NCBI GenBank assembly: GCA_013397935.1 | Contig: VZRN01006406.1 | Span: forward strand, 62,001 to 126,000 | DNA length: 64,000 nucleotides | From: Dasyornis broadbenti | Taxonomy: Eukaryota; Chordata; Aves; Passeriformes; Dasyornithidae | Reading direction: 5' to 3' | Part shown: piece after piece, positions 36,482 through 51,300 of the stretch | Position numbering within the stretch: the stretch's first letter is position 1 | How the letters are laid out: every line of letters starts with the position of its first letter | The notes under the pieces: generated by a model | Told to the model about the DNA's origin: nothing | Seen by the model: the letters and a program-made list of their open reading frames with translations, nothing else | Database searches by the model: none | Made by a program: the position numbers and the translations under genes

Positions 36482-39400
36482 TGGTAAGCAGTTAATAAAG
36501 AAATGAAGTAATGAATGATGCAGGTCCCCGCTGCAGTAGTGCAGGTAGTGGTGGTAATAAGCAGGGAGCACAAATGTCTGTTTGAAGGATGAATTGAGGT
36601 TTGTACCGATCTATTGCTTTTACAGTCAAGCAGATGTCACGGGCTTGCTTTACAGGATATTATGATGTATGAAACCAAAGGCTTCTGAGTAGTAAAAATC
36701 ACTCCTGTCAATTCATCTTTGTGTATGGCACTTTGATATATCATTCACAGCTTAATTATATTGTCATAGTCGAGAGATTAAAACAAAAGTCAGGCTGACT
36801 CTTGCTTAAACCTCTTTCTGAAATAATGCTCATAGGTGAAGGGGGGGGAAAAATCCATAAGATCTATATAAAATTCCATTATAATGTATTGTGCCATCAA
36901 TAACAGGTTCCTTCCATCCCGTTTCACATGGTACAGTTCGGGAGATATTCATCACTGCAGGAGCACAGACAGCCAACAGCAGACATGGGGAAAAGCCGAG
37001 TGGGAATTGTCCTTTGGACAAGCCTTGGAGTGGCTGGCGTGTGGGAGGTGCCAAAGCCCACTGGAATTAGGGCAGTGGAGCCATGACAAAATCCATAGGT
37101 GAAGGTTTGTGGGTCTGACTGTGAGAAGTCATTCCATCTGGGAAGGCCTGGCTGTCCCATGCAGTGACACGGAGATGGTCACCTGTCTCCAGAGGAAACT
37201 CCTGGGTGGTGGCACCCAAGGCCTCTCCAGCTGCCATCCCTGGCTGAGGGACAGCAGGGGAGGACGAGTTTTTCATCTTCTCTTGCTGGGCTCAGTTTGT
37301 TACCAAGGAGATGTATGGTTTTTGAGTTTACCTATTAACTGCTGGGTTACACATGAAGAAACGAACTCTGTAATCAAAATAAATTGCACTATGTTGTTTA
37401 GACATGCAGCTTCTGAGGTTTAATTGTTATCAACTGCATTGATAAAAGCAAAACCCAAAGGAGAATTTTCTGTGTTCTCCAACTCTGTGATACTCTTTGT
37501 GTGTTTTACCTTGATCTAGTAAGTTCCTCTTGTGTGAAGCTGTTGGTTGAAGTGAATTGCATGTGGGTACCTAATAGAGATCTATACAGCATCCAAAATA
37601 TCAGTGCAGTTAAATTGGGTTGAAATTTTTCAAGATGTTGTTGTTGGCATATTGCTCCTGCACCTTGTGTTTCTGGATGATGCTGTAATGCCAAGACAAA
37701 TTAAATATAATATTAATGATTACTGCCAGGTGCTGCTGCTGCAAAAAAAAGTGATTTAAATACTAAACAGGTAAATGTAAATTAAGATAAAGGTGCTAGT
37801 ACAGTTTACTGTATTATTTGCTGCCTGTGTTTTATATACATTGATTCAAATGATGGGTTGAGGCATGCACTTAATTTATTTAACGACTTCCTGCTGTAGC
37901 TGTGATTTTGCCCATGGGTGGCTTTCAGAGTGACAGCTTGGAAGGCAGAGAAAGGTTGTTTATCTTTTCACTCCAGGATGAGAAGCTAAAGGTGTGGACA
38001 GGCAGAGGTGCTGGCGATGGTGCCAAGTGGTGTCTGCTCTGTAGAAATGGCTAATGAAGAATTTTTTCATTGCAAGTGATCACTTCCAAGCACTGTGGAA
38101 TTTTTTTTTTCTGTGGATGCAAAGGTAGGGCTGCTCCATATTCATCTGCCTGGGGATGTGGCACATGCTGACAGCACAATTTAGATATATGTGAGCAAGT
38201 GGATTAATGAAGCATCAGGAAAAAGTTCAGACAGACAATCTTCTGTACTTACTTTGCCACTAAAAGATTAGATTGGCTGTCATAAATTACTAATCTGAGC
38301 CTTCTAACTGTACCAATTTGGTGCCTCTGCTTTTCTCTTCACCAGTTTAATGAAATTGTGGTTGCTTGCCTCATGTATTAAAGAATCTATGTAACAAAAA
38401 AACAGAAACGAAAGAAAACCTTACATGATTCCTTGGATACCTGGATGTAAAGAAATGGGTTGGAATCTGATGTTTTCAGATACTTGCTTTGCTAAAACAA
38501 ATTCTTTCCGTGTATGCAAAGTGCTTGTATAATTTATGTAAACAATTTCCCCTCCCCAGCCCCAATTTTACATGTTCGGGGAAAAAAAAAATGTTTAGTA
38601 TGCCATGATTTAGTAAGAATGCTGCAAAATAAATGGTCAATTGGCACAGATTGCTTGCAGAGTACATGGCACACATATTGTCCAAATACACATGTATAGG
38701 TGAGAAAATTTCAGGAGAGCTTCTGATCAAAGTCAGAAAACAAACGTTCAGCATTCAAACAACGCAATTTCAACGTTCTAGGAAAATGAGGATTTTCTTT
38801 TTTTCCCATGCTGAGGCCCCAGTTTGAATGAAGTTAGATCTGTGACCTGATACTTAATGTGCAATTTGAGGCCCTTGCCCTGGGTGAAAATCCTGTTGTT
38901 ATTTAGCAGTAACCTGCTGCCCCTGAGGCTCAGTGTCAATTCATGTACAACGTATTTAGTGATCTGTTCTGGGTGCACTAAATAAGAATTTGATTTTTCC
39001 ATTAAAGACTTGTTGAGAACAGCTATCTTTCTGAAGAGCTTTTCACATCTGTTCTTATCTTACTATTTTATTTGTCTAGAGCTGTATCTGTGTGCCAAGA
39101 TTCCTTTTTCTGTTCTGTAATAAATTCCTTTATGATGCTGCCGAATGCTGTTGTTAATGTGGAATTGCCTGGCTTGACTTGGTGATTTTAATGCCTTTTG
39201 GGTGAGCTTTGTCCATCTGATTGAGACTTAATAAAATCAGTCAATGTCTCTGTTTTAGTGGATGGGTAATTTGCTTTTCAAAAAAGGAAGAGGTGGAGTC
39301 CAGTGCAGTGTAGTGATGGTTGGCACAGTAATACTGTTGTTCCTTTAGAAAAGCATTCACTGGGCAGGAGACCAGAAGCAACAGTTTAGCTATTATTAAT

Positions 39401-40904
39401 CTCTGGAATATTCAGTCTTCTCTTTTTGGCGTGATTTGCTAATAGACTGTTTCGCCTGAGTAACCAATGTCTTCTGAAGGAAAAAATAAACAGATTTGTT
39501 TATCTGTAGCAGCTTGTTGTGGTTTTTCACTTCCTTTCTCTGTATGTATTTATTATATTTTGTACATAATGTATAAATATTGATATCTTGGAGAATAATT
39601 TTTACAAATAATCTTTTTCTGATGTAGTTGTCTGTGTCCTTTTTTAATTTTTTTGTGGCCAGATGATATTTTGCAGTTTAGCAGCATCCTCACACTTTCC
39701 TTTTGTATTATAAATGAACATCACAGATAAGCAATAAAAAAATACATTTTTTCCAGCAGTTATGGATATGGTATTCTTAAAGCAGTGCAGGGAACATGGA
39801 ACTTTCCAAGATGATGAGAATGCAAGCGTAGGCCTTGCTGGTGTGACTGAGTTAATGCTCCAGAGATGCCTGAACGGTGTGTGTGTCTCTTCAAGGTACT
39901 GATTCCAGAACTTGGTCCGTGTTTTTGTTTCCCTTGTGTATCCCACAATGCCAATTCTGCCTGCCCTGGTGAAGCACAACTCTTGTCTCATGCTGGATGC
40001 TTTTCCAGTCCTCCCTGTGTGCTCCTTGGGGCGAAGGTTGAACACCTGGAGATGTCCTTGACACTTGCCTCAGCTGTTCCCACGAATGAATAGTAGAAGG
40101 CTGGAAGGATTGGGGTAGGTTGGGTATTACATTAGCTACAGGTGAAGGAATTTTGAGGTTACTTCAGCCTGGAAGAAGTGATCTAATCTCTCTGTATTTC
40201 TCCCTTGCTACACTGACTTCTGCAGGTTTGACTAGACCTGTGTGTGAAAATCATTTAAAATGTCTCCATATATGTAAGCTAATAATGAAACAATTCTCTA
40301 AAATGTTTCTGTTCCTATTCTGCATTGAATTTTTTTAGGACTGGCTGGTTTTTAATTTTGTTCTTCAGTTGTACTTAGTATATGATCATGTCAAGTTACT
40401 TGTTGAAAGTCTTATTGATTTCCTTAGAGCTCCTGCCAGTTTCTAAATTTTAGTGTTAATCGTTTCGATAGAAGGAGCTCCTTGCTCTGCAGCTCCCTAG
40501 ATTTTTGCTCAGGTAAGTGTAAGATAAATTCCTTAAGTAATAAGATGGGTTTCGGTGTTACTGCGGAAGTAATGGATTTAGTTACTTGGATGATGAATGA
40601 AGTATTTCTCCTACTGTACATGATTTCAGCAGAAAAGTTTAGAACTGGATAAACTATAAGCCACTGCTGTTAAATATTTCTGTGGAGATACTGCAGGTTC
40701 TTGACTTGCTGGTTTATTTGATAGGGAATCTGAACTCTTTCCTGAGTTTGCCCTGAAAGTTTCCTGTGAGCAAATAATCTCTCTTACTTTGCCTCTTCTG
40801 GAGAAAATGAAAAATAATACTCTTCTCTTGGGTAGAACCTGATATTTAGCAATATTTTCAGATCTTGAGAAGAAAAATAGATTTTTGTTGTCTGCATACA
40901 CTTC

Positions 40905-40970
40905 TAAATTACTGTGCTTGTAAATTACTGTGGAATTGCTACAGTAAATTACTGCACTATAAAATACTGC
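40905..40970 (+). repeat. Short degenerate repeat of TAAATTACTG
   Basis: TAAATTACTGTG at 40905-40916 and 40921-40932, TAAATTACTGCA at 40945-40956, and a degenerate ATAAAATACTGC at 40959-40970 recur at spacings of 16, 24 and 14 bases. This is a small diverged tandem array; no known family was recognised. Confidence 0.6.
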
Positions 40971-43900
40971 TTCTCGGTGGCTCGGGAAGATTTCTTTAGT
41001 GTACATGCCACACTTTAAAGGATACCGTAACATAAATCAAATTTATTTGAAAGGTATTATTAGGTTTTGTGTACTCTGTACTGAATGGTGGTGTATCCTT
41101 AGCAATGATTACTCATAAATCCCACAATTATTCAAAGAATAGCCGCACGATTAGAGTAGCATTGACTGTGTTATCCTGTGTTATTACAACAGTATGGAAG
41201 CATTTTAATAATAACAAGGGATTTAATTGGTATAAAGACTTATTTGCAGAATGCTAAACACTTTGGTAAGCAAGGCATTTGAATTGTGCGTTACAGGCAC
41301 TCGGAGTATTATCAGCTAATTAGGAACTGAAAGGGCATATGTAGTGTTAGTAAAGGCTGACTTCTGCACAGTTGTTTTTCAGTATTAGAGTGGCTGGAGC
41401 AATGATTATAAGTTTTATGTGACTTTATGGTTTATTACCTTCTGTGAGCGGTTTCTGAAATATACTTTTAAGCAGTTTTCAGGGAACAGTGCACGATTAA
41501 GTTTTGCAATGAAGGTACTGATCTGCAGCTAGAAAATAATGTGGAAGTGTTTGCATCGTAATAGAATGGCATAAATATTTAATTTGTTTCTAGGAAAAGC
41601 TGTTTGTTTATTAGCAGATGTATTTTGTCAGGTGGTGGGGAAACTATGAATTTAGGTTGATTGGTCCAGGTAAAGGAGGAGAAGCATTAATGGGAGTAGG
41701 GTACCCCAGGGAGTTCTTCATTATTAACCTGCCAGTTTTAAATTCCATCTGTAACATACTAATCAAATGCTTGTGACAGTTTAAGCTTTATTGTCACCTT
41801 TAAACCTCTACAGAAGGAGGATTTCCTCTGAAATCTGACTGTTTCTTGCCTAGATGTTAATTATACCTAGTGACATATCCTGCTAGTTTCTCCTTCCTTT
41901 CAGGCCACTGTTGTCTGCAGACTTCTTTTGCTTCAAGGCTACAGTATTTTATCCTCTTTTTTTGCTGTTCCTCACTTTTCATTGAAATTCTTGGCAGAAA
42001 TAGTGGCCCACACAAGTATTTTATCTTTTGTTCAAACCTTTGGTTGTTTATGACCAGTCAGCTGTCACAACCCTGTGTCTGCTGATGAGTTACAAAGTTA
42101 TCCTTGCTGGAGGCAGAGTTTATTTTTCTAGGGAATTAAATATGTTATCATATAGGTGTGGTGTTGAAAGTCGCTAAAAATACATTAATGCTTCATAGCA
42201 GAGGAAGACTGTTGCTAAGCAGGCCAGGGTGGATTGTAATTTTGTGAATAAATACCTTTATTTTTGCAAGCATCTGTGTGAGGCTTAGAGGTGACTGTCC
42301 TCACCCAGGGCAGCGCAGGGTGACACAGAGTCCTTGTCCTTTCGGCGGTGCAGACGGGACACTCGTAGAGTGAACTGGCTGGAGAGATGGGTTCCACTCT
42401 CCCTCCCACCCAGAACTTGCCTTGCTGGAGCTTCTCCCTAAAGTCAGGATGCAGCTGTGCCAGATGTGCCCAAGGGGGTGACTGTTAAAGGGGCAGAGGG
42501 GAGAGCACATCCCTTCTCCCTGCTTCCCAAACCAGATGTGGCCTTTTGGGGAAAGGCCCCAAAATCTCTCAGGGCCTGAAATGCTGTGGCTTTGCACCAT
42601 GGCTGATGGTTGGAGTTGAAATTAGTTTCTTTTTTTTCCAAAACAGTCTTTCTCCACTGGAGCTCGTGCAATAGTTGTGCCTGGGTACCTGTGCTTGAGC
42701 CTCACATTAAAATGTGCATTTACCCTAAATTAAGGAGATATTAATGTAACAGACTGATTTTGTCCTCCAGTGTGTTTATTGTACCTTTACACCAAATGAA
42801 CTCCAAATGGCAGAGTTCCCTCAGGCTGTGCTGCTGGCAGGTTATTTACTGGTTTGTCCCAGAGCAGTGTCAGGAGCCCCTGAATTCCCCTTGCCTCACC
42901 CAACAAACTCCTTCACCTATCACAGCGAAGTCAGAATGCATAAAGTGCTTATGGGGGGATATATTTCACAAGCACAGCTGAAGGTAAAGGCCTGGCAGTG
43001 TGATGTTGCGAAATCATGCTGCTGGCAGACCTGCCAGGGAAAGGATCTCACCCATTTAATGGTTTTTTTGCTCTCCCAGCTGTTGGAGTGCCAGCTTTCC
43101 AGGGCATTGGGATGCAATTTGCTTATCTAATATCTGTAATTAATGTGTGAGCGCAGTAGCATTGTAAAGATGGAAAATGATGAACGGCAATAAGGCATTT
43201 TATTTCTGTTACATATTGTACTCTCCAGCCAGATTATTGTTAACCCCAGATGTTTTATGACTTTTTGATAATAGCACAGGGTGTTTTATTCTTGGTATTA
43301 ATTAGAGTTACATTTTCTAGTGTAGAAATTCATTCTGTCCTTCATTAAATGAGTTAAAATTGCACTATTTGTCAGTTTATGGTTCTAACAGCTCTTTATT
43401 TTTTAAGAGTTTTGTAGGAGGAAATTCAGATTTATTATCCTAGATGTTGCTAGTCTGGGACAGGCAGAATTAGAGAGGAGAAACATCACAAACTCACAGC
43501 TCAGCATAAAGCTAGAAAATAACTCCAAGACCAGGGATTTTTTCCTGTTTTGGTTGAAGGATCTATTAAATGGAAGTACATGAGAGAGTTTTAAAAGAAA
43601 TTGATTTCCTTACTAACAATGTTTTCTTGCCTGAATAAGAGTTTAATCATATTGGTGGGAAACAAAATTGATGAACCTTTACCGTCAGATGGTACAGAAA
43701 TAGTGATGAGAAACCATTTGCCTACAGCTTAGAAGACAAAAATTTAGATTAAGGACAACTGAAACATTAATTTAATCTAATTCTGTTGAAGTCATGGGGA
43801 AAATCTGCTGCTGTAAAATTAATCTTACTCCTTATTTCCAGTTACGAAAAGAGTGAAATAATGTCAGTATAATTCCAGTTTAAAAGTCATCAATATACAT

Positions 43901-46900
43901 TCTTCTCCTTTGTACCTGATGCAAACATACTTCTCATTTAGGAAATGTCCTCCTCCTTCTGTCACGTTGCTTGCTTTCTGCCGTTCCCTATCAACAAAAC
44001 TGTCTAGATTTAGCTTCCCAAAGCCAAGGAGGTGAGATCCCAGCAGTCAAAAGCCTGCTTAGAACAGAGTTTTTAAAAAAGACAAAATAAGTATCTCAGC
44101 TGCTTATAGACTTGAGCAGGAAAGCAACCATAGCCTTGGAGCTGTTTACTGAAAGAAATGCCAGGAAAAAAAGCACAATTTCTGCACAGTTGTTTTGCTT
44201 TCCAGCCAGGATTCTGGTCTGGGCATACAAATTGTTTGGACTTGAACTCAGGTTGTCTTTTCCCCCCTTGTCCCTTTGCCACTGATCTCCATAAGCTGTG
44301 GCTAAAGGAATCATTTGGGGAGTATGTCTTTCTGCTGATGCTCCTGTGCGTTGTACAACTACTTCAGTATTCACTGTTCTGTTAAAAGAAGTGCTTTGGG
44401 GTTTTATCCAGGGGTTTGAGATGCTCTTGCCCATTGAATCAAATACTTACTAGATAGGAAAGGCACTCCCATTTAATAAAGAATTCATTTCTAATTCTGT
44501 TCCTGGCTTCCAAAAATAACAAATTAATTAGTTCAGTCTCTGAACTCAAATTCTGTTACTGCGTCCGTCATTGTGCAGCACCAAAATGTGTACTGATGCT
44601 GGCTCACAGGTTCCAACATTGTCCTTCCCAAACTGTTTGGAGGCACCCTAACAGATTTTGGCCACTAATTAGTGACCTTTTCTAGGAGAAGTCCACGGAG
44701 ACATGTGGCGTCTGATAAAGCCCATCAAACTGGATTTGTCTTTCCTACTGCCAGCAAGATGAAACGTTGCCTGATGTACAGCTGCATCTTTGTACTTAAT
44801 GTGCTTCTCTCTTCTTCTGTCAGCACCAGGGATCAGGCTGGTTGGTTGGTCCCTTTTCCCAACTTATAATTACTGAGCAATAAATTACTTCCATTTAGGC
44901 CAGATTCACTGAGGTAGGCAGGTTTTTCTCTTCTGTTTCAACTCCCCACCGCCAGTCCCAATTCAGCTTCCTGCTTGTGTGCATCTGGGCTGAGCCTCCT
45001 GCGGTCGTTACCAGAATTGCTGATTTGCTGAGAAAAATATCATCTACTGGGGTTTTAGAAACTTCGTCATTTAACTGTGTCATCCTTCTAACACCTACTT
45101 TGTATTCATTTAGGAGCTTGTCCTGGGGTGTTTTGGGAAGGCTGAAGTATTGCCATGGAGGCTTAAAATTTAAGAAGTCCGACTTGTGATAGGTTTGCGA
45201 CAGATGTGGCGAGGGCTGGAGCCTCACCTTAAGTTAGATGCAAGGCAGATAAGTCTTGGTGTAGCCTCTGAAAGGACTGTCCATTGTCTGTATAGGACAG
45301 TTCTGGTGCTGTAGGAAGGAGGTACTGACTGTGTGATTGAGCCCTTATTTGCTTTAGGATGTGTGGAGCAATCCCCAAGGTGAGGGCAGCGTGTGCTGGG
45401 TTATACCAAGCAAAAAAAGCCTGCTCGGTTCCAGTGGGTTTGCCCATGGAACAGGAGCTGCCCGTGTTTGCACAGACGAGAAGGTATTTGACTTGGCTGA
45501 GGAGAGGGAGGGCTTTGCTAACACCCCTTACTTGGTTACCTTGCATTCCATGAGTTCAGAGCAGGTGTCTGGGGAGTTCCTGTGGCTCAGCTGCTGTGAT
45601 GGTCTATGCCAAGTCCATCGTGTGTCACAGCTCTGACTGCGCTCTCTCAGCATCTTCATTGGCGTTTGCAGCGTGCAGGACGCACTTGCATTCTCATGTG
45701 TGCTCGCTGAAGGTCAGACTGGGGAAAGATTGTTATGCCTGTGTTCACAGATATTATTACAGGTAAAAGCCAAGCAATGTGAGGAGTTTTAGCAGCGCTG
45801 GCTTGTTACAACCTCAGTGCTGTTGTGTTTGTGTGGAAGTTGCATGGCAGCAGCAGTGGTGCCCAGGCAGTAATGCAGATTGGAGATGTGCTGTAGCTCG
45901 CTGATGCCAAGGCTCTCTGTCAATGACATCGGTCATCCTGTTAAATAAGAAACTTTTATTTTGTGTCTGGTTTGGTGCTTTGGTGATGCCAATCCATGGA
46001 GGACTCGCTGTCTGAAAAAGCTGTGCCACACAATACTTTCAGATAACTTTACCCAAATGGATGCTTTTCTTTTTTTTCTTTCTTTAAGACACATTTTTAA
46101 GCATAAGCCAAGTATATTGCTATAATAGAGCCATGCAGTTATTGATCTGTGGATTGCATTTATTACATATTTCCTTTAAAGGGAAACCAATTATTTGATT
46201 GTTCTCACCTACCAGAAAATATCAATTAGCATGCCAGACTAATTAATCTTCTAAAAGGTAACAATCAAATACAGCACATTTCCTCCCATAGGAAGACAAT
46301 ACTTCTAAAGGTCACCATTTAGCTGTGCACCTCCTTTTATTGCACTGTCTCAAAAAACAAAGGGCGGGGGCAGGAAGGAGGGGTTGAATGATGAGAACTC
46401 AGTTCTCTCTAATGCTTAATAAACTTAACCTTTATCATGGTATTGAACTTGATGATCCTGCATGAAAGAGGAGTGCATGCTGCTTTAGAGGCATTTGTGC
46501 TGACTGTTAGTTAATCATTTTTATTTGCTTTATGGATACCACATGGAATATTTATTAAAATTCTTCAGAGCATAGTAAATATGAAGAGAGGTTAAAGCAG
46601 CAGAGTAAGAGGGATGGTTCCTCTGAGAAGAGGGGGTGTGTGGGTACGAGTGACTGTAGGGATGCATGTTGGCTATGAAAAGATTTCTTCCTGAGCAGTC
46701 ATCTTGCTGTCTGATTCTGGACATAACTTCTTGAGGTGCAGATAGTGCCAAGTACATGTTTTATACTGTCCTTTTCTCTAAGTGTCTCCACTGTAATAAA
46801 TGGTTAAAGAAATTTGCCATAACTGAAAAGAAATACTGAATATTTTCTGCTTGTATGGTCATATTAGAAAGTGTGTGAAAAAAACAATAATTTTGGAAAG

Positions 46901-48271
46901 GGAAAGAAAAGAATAAAAATGTAATACTTTGCATAGGGGTATTCTCAAAGCCATCAAATTCAAAGCTTTCACATTTCATCTCCGATCAGGCATCTTTTAT
47001 TGCTGCTTTGTAAGGACTTAAGTATCTTTTCTCAAGCAGACTATAATTCTTCATCATACGTGGTATGCTAAGTTGCTTTAGGAGGTAACTAGAGAATGAA
47101 TTTTTTTTATTGCTGATCCTGAAGTAGTGCCCAGAAATTCATAGGTTCCATAAGCGTTTCTAAAGATCCATTAAAATCATCCTAACCATGATGGATGGCA
47201 GGATGCTCTGTTTTACGTCATGCTCCTCATCTGTACTAAAATTAAGCTCCTGTTTCCTTAATTGAATATTAAATTTATTTTATTCCTCGGTAGACTAGAC
47301 TTTTAGCAAGTATAAATCTCACTTTAATTTGCAACAGGTGCTAATCTTGCTCAAAATACACACCCTCACTGTGGCTCTTTTCCCAAGGAATTTAAGCACC
47401 TTTGCCACATGGTGCTGATTGTGCCATAAATAGGGTCTCTGTAGATTGAACTGAAAAGTGGGAAACCTGAGTTCCTGCTGGCAGCTTGGCTGTGGGATGC
47501 TGCTGTCTGTGCAACATCAGGGGTCAGGGTTCTGCAGACAGTTGCCCGGTGCTGGACTATCACTTGGAACTGAGAAGAGGACAAAAAGTGTAAAATAACT
47601 TTTTTTCTCATCACTCGCTTGTGTGTTTTTCTCAGAGAAGGTAAAGCCAAGTGCTGCTCAGAAAGCAGAGAAAAGGCACGGGAGGTGATGAGTGTGTTAA
47701 CCAGGCAGGAATGGAAACAGGACATGAGAAAAAGAATGAATCCCCTGTACTTGCTTTTTCTGCTCTGCCTGTGGTTTCAGATCAATTTTTTATCTTTTTC
47801 CCAACTTGTTTTTCTATTCCGTGGTGCTGGTATGGTTGGCAACCAACATTCTAGATCAAGAATGTCTGTTCACTGCCCCAGGGATCCATGCCAGCATCAC
47901 TATTTTTGGTCTCCTTGGGCTGAGAAGTGAGTGCAGGGCTGGGGGCCAGCAGTGGAGAGGAGCCCTTTGTCCCCTCAGCTGTGCAGCAAAGCCAGTCAAC
48001 ACAACAAGCGTTAAAACAGCTCCCACCAGCAGCTCTTTGAAGATGCCCCACCTCTGAACTTGTTTTAGGGATGTCAATCATTTGTGATATTTGACTTGCT
48101 TGTCAGTCAGTGCCAGCATTCCCAGCTAATGTGAAGTGGGGCTGGAAAGGCTCCTTCATGTTAACGCCTCTTTAGTCACTGACAGTTTTGGTACAGAAAA
48201 CATCCATCAGCGTCACTAGTGGGAGGAAGCTGTGCTGCCTCTGTCAAATTCCAGTGCTCCTGATTAGTGGA

Positions 48272-48306
48272 TTTTTTTTTTTTTTTGCTGTGTTGTTGTT
48301 GTTGTG
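48272..48306. repeat. T15 run and (GTT)n microsatellite
   Basis: Fifteen T residues, GCTG, then four or five GTT-type units. It resembles the TTTG/TTG repeat at 16894-16955 but is shorter. Confidence 0.8.
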
Positions 48307-51300
48307 TTCATATCCTCCCCCAGGAAACCCACAGGATCACTTGTCTGACACTGTGCTGGCTTCCAGGGACATAATGTATAGCTTATTCCCAAAGCTGTAA
48401 AGCCTGATGGTTGCTCTACAGGAACAGCAAGTGTCTTCAGAAGTCAGAAAGCTGCTTTTGGGCTGAGTTTATTTCCCTGAGAAATATACGTACAAAACTT
48501 TCTGCTACCTTGTGTGCACCTTTATAGATGAAGTAAAATGTGCTGGCAATCGCTGCTTTAATTTTTGTGTGGGCAGCTGTTACATTTCTATAAGTATTAC
48601 TCCTTTTGAGAAATTGCTAGGAGATATAAAAGTTTAAGTTCTCTGCTGGAACATAATTCTGGCTTTCATAAAAGCCTTGCATCTCCCAGCCCGTCAGTCA
48701 CACGCTTGAGCATGTCTTGCTGCTCCTCTTACAAATCCAACTCTTCTGCAGCCACCAGCTGACAGCAAGGAGTCGATTACTAACAGAATAAGTTCCAAAT
48801 AAAACAAAAGCAAAATGCAAAGATTCCATCAGTTGAGCTTTTTCCTAGAAACCAGGGAGAATAAGTGGTAATGACTGTCTTCAGTGAGGTCATCTGTCAA
48901 ATCCCAAACAACTGGTTAAACAAACTTAGTATTTCTGGCCAGAGGAATAAAAGGAAACATGGAAATGTCTCCCAAGTGTCTTTGGGATATTTGAATGTGA
49001 GCAAGACTGCCAGCCCTGAGGAGCGCCCTGTGGCTATGAGGGACTGTCTGAGGTAGCCACCAATTCTCCTGCTCTACAGAAAACTCCTTTTCTTGTAGTT
49101 TGGAGCCTGTTTGATGGGTTACAGTTACTCTGTGGGCCATCCACAGAGCTGCTGACCTGCAGGGTTGGTCAGGATTCGCCATGAGTAGATCTGCTGGGAG
49201 CTGCTGAGACCCTCTCCTTGTGCCTCAGTCAGCCATTCATCTGCTGCAAGTATTTTACACACCTCTGGCTGTAAGATCAGCAATAGCTTTCCATGGCTTG
49301 CTACTTCTGTGAATAATCAGGGAACAGTCTCTTTTGCAATGGGCTTGATTTGATAGGATTTGCTACTGGAATAGTATTACAGCTTGCAAATATTTCAGTT
49401 AGCTTTAATATAAATTTTTATACTGTGCTAGAATGAAGCCACAGTCTGAAATAATTTTACATCATAAGTGGTTCTAAATGAAAGTACTTGCAGATTATTT
49501 CCATCACATATGTGCAGGAAAGAATCTATTTCTGACTAAATAGTATTTAAGTCCATTACCTTAGGAGAAAACAGTCATTTCAAGCTTTAGCACCTGAGTG
49601 GTGCTGAACTTAAGTGATAGTGATAGGGATCATTATCAAAGTGCTGCCTTCTCAGGAGAAACCTCTCTCCAAACAAAGCTTGGGAGCCTCACTAATAGGC
49701 CCTGGATGGGCACAGTCCAATGCACTGAAGGCTGAGGATGCAGCATCTTGGCTTGCCCAACTCTCAGAAGTGATATAAATTTATTTGAATATATTTTATA
49801 TGTGTATATGTACATACACTTACTTCTTTCTGATCAATATATTTATACTTTTATAAACATGTCATATCCATTCTTACAAAGGTGACCATAGTATTTTTGT
49901 GCTTTTGAAATCACAACCCAAATTTTGCTGCCTTGGAGGATTCAGAGATTTGGGAGCTTCACTTCTCCACATGCTGCTCCTGCAGTTTGACACAGCCCAG
50001 TTTGGAACAGCTTTCCTGTGTGTTGTCTTGCAGATGGGATGTGTTTTGTTTTTATTGGTCAGACAGTTGGTGAGTGAAAGAAGTGCTGGGCAAATACCAA
50101 TCTTTAAAATATACTAGCATTGATGCTGCCAATGCTCAGGGAAAGTTGATTGAATCATGACTGTAGTCATTGGAAAAATGAGCAAACAATGAAGCCCTCA
50201 GTTATAAAATTATCTAAGTTCATGTGAACATGTCTCAGTTGAGGTGAAAAAAAGATAATATTTGTGCATGTGATTAAATCCTTATTGCTGTGGAGAAAAA
50301 TAAAGTTATTGGCCTCAGGATCTTGGGTTTGCATTGGGTTGCTGCATTTTGAGATTGGGATTTTTGCCTGACTAGGTCAAGGAAAATAAGTATCTCTTTA
50401 CATTTATAAATTTTTAAATGTCATTTGATTTATGTAACAATTACTGGGAGAAAAACAATACTTGTTTCTTAGGGTTACTTCTTTGTTTTCTTCTGTGAAA
50501 ACGGAATCCTTAGAAAAAATTCAACATACAGCATTAGAAATATCCTGGTTTCCAGGCTCTTTCTTTTAACATCGTCTGTTGGCTTCTGCAGAAACATTTC
50601 ATGCATGTTCTAAGAAGTTGTCTTTGAACTCAGTGTATTGATAGCCCTGAAAGGATTTAGTGTGGTGCACGGCTGCTGGATAACTTGGGCTGCCACTGCA
50701 GCAATAGCAAATTGCATCTGTCTCTCCAAGGCTTCTGTTCCACGGGGCTGTTACTGGTACAAGAACTGAATAGGTCTTAAGTAATTTCAAGTGTGAGGTA
50801 ACTTAATTTGGCAGTGCAGTTTTGATTTGAGAGTTGACTCTGGAAATGTGGCTTTTTAAACTCGTTCTTTTATTAAATCTTTGGGCCGGGTCTTCAGATG
50901 TTGTTAATCGAGATTTTGTCTCTGCCCATTGTTTCTGAAGCGTTAACTCATCTTTGTGGATGGCTCAAGATCTGCAGAGTAAAGAGTGGCAGATTTAGGA
51001 TCCCTCGGGTGCTGGGGGCTGTGTGATCAGTCTGTCAGCCCCTCCCTGTATCCAGACTCCCATATCCCTCCCTTTCCACACCAAACCCCTGGGAGCTGCC
51101 CTGGGTGTGCCTGCCCGGTGTGACACAGCATCCCCTGCCAGGTGCTATGGGCGAGCTGCAGCAGCACACTCTATGGCCCTGTAAAGCTGATTTAGCACCT
51201 CCCCATGGAGCTGCGAGCTGTAACCTTGGTGCTCTGCTCCCCAGGGACAGCCGCAGCTCTCTGCAGAAAACACTAAACTGCTCTTCGCGTTTCGCAGTAG

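Noticed and set aside
40905..40970. CRISPR-like spaced repeats
   Set aside because: The repeat core is only about 10 bases, spacing is irregular at 14-24 bases, and the window is avian nuclear DNA. It is a small degenerate tandem repeat.
47366..48081. Cluster of overlapping 70-120 codon frames on both strands
   Set aside because: The frames overlap on several phases, share no recognisable motif and have atypical composition, consistent with chance.
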